Part shown: positions 7,043 to 10,923 of the stretch, piece by piece
How the letters are laid out: every line of letters begins with the position of its first letter
Position numbering within the stretch: the stretch's first letter is position 1
Source of the DNA: an uncultured Sphingomonadaceae bacterium
GTDB lineage: Bacteria > Pseudomonadota > Alphaproteobacteria > Sphingomonadales > Sphingomonadaceae
Direction: 5' to 3'
Assembly: GCA_946479505.1 (NCBI GenBank)
Contig: CAMLGC010000083.1
Span: 1-10,923, forward strand
Length of the DNA: 10,923 nt
The notes under the pieces: model-generated
Seen by the model: only the letters and a program-made list of their open reading frames with translations
What the model was told of the DNA's origin: nothing
The model's database searches: none
Translations under genes and position numbers: made by a program

Positions 7043-7852
7043 ATGATCCGATACGCCCTCGTCCTCGGCCCGATCGCGCTGGCCGCCTGTTCGAACCAGC
7101 CGGACCAGAACGCCATCGCCATGCGGAGCACGCCGACCGGCGAGGCGCCGTCGGCTGCGATGCCTGCTGCCGCCGACGTCGTTCCTCGGCCGATCACCCT
7201 CGAAGCCGCCGACGGCGCTACGGTCTATGGGCGGTTTTACGAGGCCCCCCGTCCCAAGGCGCTGATCCTGCTCTTCCACCAGGCGGGCTCCAGCAAGGAC
7301 GAATATGCCACGATCGCCCCGCGGCTCGTCGCGGCGGGCTATTCGGCGCTCGCGATCGACCAGCGCTCGGGCGGCGGGATGTACGGCACCAACGAGACCG
7401 CGCAGGCGATCGGGCACGAATCGGGCTATCTCGACGCACGGCAGGACATGCAGGCCGCGCTCGACTGGGCTCACGCGAAGGACCTGCCGATCGTGCTGTG
7501 GGGATCGAGCTATTCGTCGTCGCTCATCTTCCCGCTTGCGGTTGCCGACCCGGCGGGCATCGAAGCGCTGCTCGCTTTCTCCCCGGGCGAGTATTTCGAC
7601 GACAAGACGATGATCGAGCAGGCGGCGGCGAAGGTGCGGGTGCCGGTCTTCATCGCCTCGACCAAGGCGCCCGACGAGACCGGCAACGCCGATCCGATCA
7701 TGAAGGCGCTCCCCGCCACGCCGGGCAACACCCGCTACGTGCCGTTCGACGGCGTCCACGGCGCGTCGACGCTGATAGCGACCAAGAACCCGAAGGGCGC
7801 CGCGGCGAACTGGGAGGCCGTGTTGAAATTTCTCGATAACTCAGTCGGTTGA
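7043..7852 (+). CDS. Lipoprotein alpha/beta hydrolase (dienelactone hydrolase-like)
   Basis: A 269-residue predicted lipoprotein. Residues 1-16 form a short type II signal peptide with lipobox LAAC and lipidated Cys16, then a low-complexity Ala/Pro/Ser stretch (about 25-48). The alpha/beta-hydrolase fold has LILLFHQAGSSKDEY (74-88, oxyanion region), AIDQRSGGG (104-112), the nucleophile elbow LWGSSYSSS with Ser156 as likely nucleophile (GxSxS in place of the usual GxSxG), and a C-terminal His239 in DGVHGAS. The acid is probably Asp211 or Asp217. The substrate is unknown; esters or lactones are plausible, acting in the periplasm or at the outer membrane. The ATG at 7043 was chosen because the signal peptide starts there and GGGAGA precedes it; the longer frame upstream is translated repeat sequence. 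Confidence 0.85.
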   Translation: MIRYALVLGPIALAACSNQPDQNAIAMRSTPTGEAPSAAMPAAADVVPRPITLEAADGATVYGRFYEAPRPKALILLFHQAGSSKDEYATIAPRLVAAGYSALAIDQRSGGGMYGTNETAQAIGHESGYLDARQDMQAALDWAHAKDLPIVLWGSSYSSSLIFPLAVADPAGIEALLAFSPGEYFDDKTMIEQAAAKVRVPVFIASTKAPDETGNADPIMKALPATPGNTRYVPFDGVHGASTLIATKNPKGAAANWEAVLKFLDNSVG

Positions 7853-7862
7853 GCGAGAGCGC

Positions 7863-7888
7863 GGAACCGCGAACCGGCTCGCGGGTTG
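7863..7888 (+). promoter_or_regulatory. Candidate EcfG-type general stress promoter of the csbD gene
   Basis: GGAAC (7863-7867), 16 bases, then GGTT (7884-7887). The alphaproteobacterial general stress sigma factor EcfG recognises approximately GGAAC-N16-17-CGTT, so one -10 base differs. The site begins ten bases after the hydrolase stop and would give a leader of about 55 bases before the CsbD start. CsbD genes are common members of general stress regulons, which supports the call. Confidence 0.5.
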
Positions 7889-7949
7889 TTCCTGTGAACG
7901 CGACGACGGCCGCTCCCGGCTGGCGCGCGCAACATAGGAGCCGAACATC

Positions 7950-8120
7950 ATGGGCGAGCTTACCGACAAGATCAAAGGCAACGTCAACGAGGCCGTCGGC
8001 AACGTCAAACAGCAGAGCAACGACCCCGAAACGCGCGAAGAAGGCGCCGAGCAGGAGGGCAAGGGCAAAGCCGAGCAGTTCGTCGGCAAGGTCAAAGGCG
8101 CGCTGGGCGACGACATCTGA
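7950..8120 (+). CDS. CsbD-family stress protein
   Basis: A 56-residue, very hydrophilic, Lys/Glu/Gly-rich protein without cysteine or membrane segments. The pattern of amphipathic segments DKIKGNVNEAVGNVKQQ (6-22) and EGKGKAEQFVGKVKGALGD (36-54), with E-G-K and G-K-V-K-G units, fits the CsbD-like family, whose members accumulate under general stress but whose molecular role is not known. The ATG at 7950 has an AGGAG upstream with a 9-10 base spacer. It has its own candidate stress promoter and a strong terminator 20 bases after its stop, so it appears to be a single-gene transcript. Confidence 0.88.
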   Translation: MGELTDKIKGNVNEAVGNVKQQSNDPETREEGAEQEGKGKAEQFVGKVKGALGDDI

Positions 8121-8140
8121 AGCCACGACTGGCTGAATGG

Positions 8141-8171
8141 GGCCGCTCCGGGCAACCGGGGCGGCCTTTTT
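8141..8171 (+). terminator. Rho-independent terminator of the csbD transcript
   Basis: An 11-bp stem (8141-8151 with 8156-8166, one T-G wobble, otherwise fully paired) capped by a GCAA tetraloop and followed by five T residues (8167-8171). It lies between the CsbD stop and the 3' end of the convergent thiamine-diphosphate enzyme gene. On the opposite strand the stem is not followed by a T-run, so it mainly serves the plus strand. Confidence 0.9.
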
Positions 8172-8212
8172 CGATCCTGATATCCTTCCGGGCTTCGCGA
8201 TCTTGCACAAAC

Positions 8213-9853
8213 CTATCCGCCCCGCACCTTGCTCAGCGTGGTTCCTGCGGTGATCGCCTCGACATCGGTCTTGAGGTGGAGCAGCTTGACGCCCGGTTCC
8301 GCAAGCGCGCGGTCGAGCGCGGGGGCGAAGTCTTCGGTGCGCTCGACCGTCTCGGCCCAGCAGCCATAGGCGCGGGCGAGCGCGGCGAAATCAGGGTTGC
8401 GGAGCGTGGTGCCGGTGACGCGGCCGGGGAATTCGCGTTCCTGGTGCATGCGGATCGTGCCGTAGGCGCCATTGTCGACGACGAGCACGAGCATGTCGGC
8501 GCTGTGCGCGACCGCGGTTGCGAGCTCCTGACCGTTCATCAGGAAGCAGCCGTCGCCGGCGAGCGCGATCACCTTGCGGTCGGGGTGGCGCAGCGCGGCC
8601 GCGGTGGCAGCGGGGATGCCGTAACCCATCGCGCCCGCGGTCGGCGCGAGCTGGCAGACGGGGCCGCCGTAGCGCCAGTAGCGGTGCCACCAGCCCGAAT
8701 AATTGCCCGCGCCGTTGCAGATGATGGTGTCCGCCGGCAGCCGCTCGCGCATCGCCGCGACGCAGGGGCCGAGGTCCATTACCAGGTCGCGCGGCCTGGG
8801 CGTCGACCAGTCCAGCCATTCGGTATGCGCCTCGGCGCCCGCTGACAGCGGCTCGCGGTCGATCGCATGCACGTCCTCCGCGAACTCGCGCATGTCAGCG
8901 CAGATCGAAAGATCGGTGCGGTAGGTGCTCCCCAGCTCGGCCGGATCGGGATGAACATGGACGAGCGTCTGCCCCGGATGCTCGGGGGTGACGAGCGTGT
9001 AGCCGTCGGTCGTCGCCTCACCGAGTCGGGGCCCGACGACGAGCAGCAGATCGGCATTCTTCACCCGCTCGACGAGCTTGGGATTGGGGCCGTAGCCGAG
9101 ATTGCCGCCATAGACTGCGCAATCATTGGCGATCGCGTCCTGCCGGCGGAACGCGGCGGCGACGGGGATGCCCGCGCGCTCGGCCCAGCGCGCGAAATCG
9201 TGCCCAGCATCGGCGTTCCAGCCGGCGCCGCCGATGATGGCGACCGGCCGCTCGGCGCGGTCGAGCAGCGCGGAGAGCGCCCCCATCGCGATCGGATCGC
9301 ATGGCTGGGCGGGCTTTTCGACGCGCGGGCGATCCACCGCCTCCACCTCGTCGAGCAGCATGTCTTCCGGCAGCGCGAGCACCACCGGCCCCGGACGGCC
9401 CGACATCGCCATCTGGTATGCGCGCGCGACATATTCGGGGATGCGACGCGCGTCGTCGATGCGGGCGGCCCACTTCGCGATGGGCGAGAACATCGCTTCG
9501 AAATTGATCTCCTGGAACGCCTCCCGGTCGCGCGTGGCGCGGTCGACGTCGCCGACGAAGAGGATCAGCGGTTGCGAATCCTGTCGCGCGACATGGACGC
9601 CGATCGAGGCATTGGTCGCCCCCGGCCCGCGCGTGACGAAGGCGACGCCCGGCCGGCCCGTCATCGCGCCGTCCGCGCACGCCATGAACCCGACGCCGCC
9701 TTCCTGCCGGCACACGACGAGGTCGATCGCGGGCGTGTCGTGGAGCGCATCGAGCACCGCGAGGAAGCTCTCGCCGGGCACGGTGAAGATACGGTCGCAG
9801 CCTTGGGCTGTGAGCTGGTCGACCAGGATGCGGCCGCCGGTGCGTGTGGTCAT
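8213..9853 (-). CDS. Thiamine-diphosphate-dependent enzyme, acetolactate synthase superfamily
   Basis: A 546-residue protein with the three-domain layout of the acetolactate synthase/pyruvate oxidase superfamily: N-terminal Pyr domain (about 5-170) with catalytic Glu51 in CRQEGGVGFMA and GPGATNA (77-83); central Rossmann-like domain (about 190-325); C-terminal PP domain (about 370-530) with the ThDP-Mg motif GDGCFLMN (433-440) through Asn461 (VVDNGAYG). These enzymes make or break C-C bonds next to a keto group. The substrate is not evident; without an adjacent small regulatory subunit (ilvH) it is probably not the biosynthetic acetolactate synthase. Two ATGs are adjacent (9856, 9853); 9853 gives the better spacing to GAGGAG. 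It is divergent from the SMP-30-type gene, with which it may share a carbohydrate or lactone pathway (inference). Confidence 0.9.
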   Translation of the reverse strand: MTTRTGGRILVDQLTAQGCDRIFTVPGESFLAVLDALHDTPAIDLVVCRQEGGVGFMACADGAMTGRPGVAFVTRGPGATNASIGVHVARQDSQPLILFVGDVDRATRDREAFQEINFEAMFSPIAKWAARIDDARRIPEYVARAYQMAMSGRPGPVVLALPEDMLLDEVEAVDRPRVEKPAQPCDPIAMGALSALLDRAERPVAIIGGAGWNADAGHDFARWAERAGIPVAAAFRRQDAIANDCAVYGGNLGYGPNPKLVERVKNADLLLVVGPRLGEATTDGYTLVTPEHPGQTLVHVHPDPAELGSTYRTDLSICADMREFAEDVHAIDREPLSAGAEAHTEWLDWSTPRPRDLVMDLGPCVAAMRERLPADTIICNGAGNYSGWWHRYWRYGGPVCQLAPTAGAMGYGIPAATAAALRHPDRKVIALAGDGCFLMNGQELATAVAHSADMLVLVVDNGAYGTIRMHQEREFPGRVTGTTLRNPDFAALARAYGCWAETVERTEDFAPALDRALAEPGVKLLHLKTDVEAITAGTTLSKVRGG

Positions 9854-9879
9854 CATTGTCTCCTCGACCGCTCCTCTAT

Positions 9880-9986
9880 CGTCATTCCCGCGGAAGCGGG
9901 AACCCATCTCGTTACGCTTGCCTCATCACGACCGTCGTGATTGTGTCTTCCACGAGAGATGGGTCCCCGCCGTCGCGGGGATGACG
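9880..9986. repeat. Composite palindromic repeat between divergent genes
   Basis: Two copies of a REP-like unit face each other. The left unit (9880-9911) has a perfect hairpin TTCCCGC-GGAA-GCGGGAA (9885-9902) and continues ACCCATCTCG; the right unit (9953-9986) is its diverged inverse, with CCCCGC-CGTC-GCGGGG at 9965-9980. At the centre is a perfect 8-bp palindrome around one base (ATCACGAC-C-GTCGTGAT, 9925-9941). Units of the type CGTCATTCCCGCG...GCGGGAACCCAT are widespread in proteobacterial intergenic DNA. The element takes up 107 of the 146 bases between the two start codons. Confidence 0.8.
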
Positions 9987-9999
9987 AGAGGGGGAGGCA

Positions 10000-10914
10000 A
10001 TGGGCGGTCTGGAAATCGTAGCGTCCGGCCTGCGCTTCCCCGAAGGCCCCGTCGCGATGCCCGACGGCAGCGTGATCCTGGTCGAGATCGCCGCGGGGCG
10101 GATCACGCGGATATGGCCCGACGGCCGCACCGAGACAGTCGCCGAGCCGGGCGGAGGACCCAACGGGCTGGCAATGGGGCCGGAGGGTGCGCTCTATTGC
10201 TGCAATAATGGCGGGTTCGGCTGGGTCGAGGCCGAGGGGCTGCTGCTGCCGCACGGCACCGCGGCCGATTATAGGACTGGCTCAATCCAGCGGATCGACA
10301 TCGCGACCGGCGCGGTCGAGACGCTCTACGTCGAGGCCGCGAACGCCCCCCTTCGCGGCCCCAACGACATCGTGTTCGACGGCGCCGGCGGTTTCTGGTT
10401 CACCGATCACGGCAAGACCGGCCCGCGCTCGCGCGACATGACCGGCGTGTTCTACGCGCGCGCCGACGGCAGCGAGTGCCGCGAGGTGATCTTCCCGCTC
10501 GAAAATCCCAACGGCATCGGCCTCTCGCCCGACGGCGCGCGGCTCTATGTCGCCGAGACCTACACTGCTAAGCTGTGGGCATTCGACGTCGTCGCGCCCG
10601 GCGAGGTCGCGGCCGGGCAGGGGCTGTCCGGCACGGGCAGCACGTTTCTCTATGGGCCGGGCGGGTACACGTATTTCGATTCGCTCGGCGTCGAGGCGGG
10701 CGGCAACGTCTGCGTCGCGACTCTCGGGATCGGTGGAATCAGCGTGGTCTCGCCCGAGGGCGCGCTGGTCGAGTTCGTCGCGATGCCCGATCCGTTCACG
10801 ACCAACATTTGCTGGGGCGGCGAGGACATGCAGACGGCGTGGATCGCGCTGTCGGGTACCGGGCAGCTCGCGCGGATGCGCTGGCCGCGGCCGGGATTGA
10901 GGCTGGCGCATTGA
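10000..10914 (+). CDS. SMP-30/gluconolactonase-family protein
   Basis: A 304-residue beta-propeller of the SMP-30/gluconolactonase/LRE family, without signal peptide, so cytoplasmic. Metal ligands known from human SMP-30 (Glu18, Asn154, Asp204) have plausible counterparts: Glu15 in RFPEGPV, Asn171 in NPNGIGLSPDG, and Asp227 in YFDSLGVEAGGNVCVA; Asn122 in GPNDIVFD matches the substrate-side Asn103. This supports an active metal-dependent lactone hydrolase; the sugar lactone is not predictable. The ATG at 10000 follows GGGGGAGG by only a few bases, and the family start FPEGP is 13 residues in, so a longer form is unlikely. The stop (10912-10914) runs into GAGGAG (10913-10918), a good ribosome site for a following gene just beyond the window. 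Confidence 0.9.
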   Translation: MGGLEIVASGLRFPEGPVAMPDGSVILVEIAAGRITRIWPDGRTETVAEPGGGPNGLAMGPEGALYCCNNGGFGWVEAEGLLLPHGTAADYRTGSIQRIDIATGAVETLYVEAANAPLRGPNDIVFDGAGGFWFTDHGKTGPRSRDMTGVFYARADGSECREVIFPLENPNGIGLSPDGARLYVAETYTAKLWAFDVVAPGEVAAGQGLSGTGSTFLYGPGGYTYFDSLGVEAGGNVCVATLGIGGISVVSPEGALVEFVAMPDPFTTNICWGGEDMQTAWIALSGTGQLARMRWPRPGLRLAH

Positions 10915-10918
10915 GGAG
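10913..10918 (+). promoter_or_regulatory. Ribosome binding site for a gene beyond the window
   Basis: GAGGAG overlaps the stop of the SMP-30-type gene, and the window ends five bases later. The position and strength suggest a co-transcribed gene starting right after the window; the start codon itself is not visible. Confidence 0.4.
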
Positions 10919-10923
10919 CGGAC

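Noticed and set aside
9854..9907. Longer start for the ThDP enzyme
   Set aside because: The extension (MGSRFRGND...) is the usual translation of the palindromic repeat and places the ribosome site inside the coding region.
9896..9930. ECF-like promoter starting at GGGAACCC in the repeat
   Set aside because: It is part of the REP-like hairpin, and no matching -10 element is found at the expected distance.
8867..9940. 357-codon open frame on the plus strand
   Set aside because: Antisense to the ThDP enzyme and running into the intergenic repeat; no domain signal.

Overview
The window looks like a chromosomal segment of a GC-rich alphaproteobacterium, most likely a sphingomonad. Supporting signs are the very high GC content and GC-ending codons, the aroQ-accB-accC cluster, a fused ThiS-ThiG protein, an EcfG-like promoter (GGAAC-N16-GGTT) in front of a CsbD stress gene, and intergenic palindromic repeats of the kind common in sphingomonad genomes. 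The taxonomic call is inference; no RNA gene or other marker is present.

Layout. (1) Positions 1-3266, all minus strand: an ECF sigma factor (3212-2502), a small four-helix membrane protein (2426-2082), a DUF2231 membrane protein (2071-1649), an ArsC-family protein (1537-1202) and a phospholipase D-family protein that runs off the left edge (1200-<1). (2) Positions 3320-5856, minus strand: the aroQ-accB-accC cluster (shikimate step and the biotin carboxylase half of acetyl-CoA carboxylase), with a 25-bp-arm hairpin between accB and accC and two hairpins after accC. (3) Plus strand from 5881: thiS-thiG fusion, a palindromic repeat, a lipoprotein alpha/beta hydrolase, and a CsbD protein with its own promoter and a strong terminator. 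(4) A thiamine-diphosphate enzyme of the acetolactate synthase superfamily (minus, 9853-8213), divergent from an SMP-30/gluconolactonase-type protein (plus, 10000-10914), with a composite palindromic repeat filling most of the gap between them.

The most interesting point is in region 1. The same bipartite element, GGGAACCT-N14-CATCCAATG with identical spacing, occurs just upstream of the ECF sigma gene and again just upstream of the two membrane-protein genes. This is what is expected of a sigma factor that activates itself and a small membrane module. No anti-sigma gene is adjacent, and the first membrane protein is an internal duplication with an equivalent histidine in each half. ECF sigma + 2x2-helix protein + DUF2231 (possibly with ArsC-like and PLD-like proteins by read-through) is the best candidate here for a poorly described envelope or stress system.

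The other regions are mostly core metabolism. There is no CRISPR array, tRNA, rRNA, transposase or prophage gene. No gene-free stretch exceeds about 170 bases.
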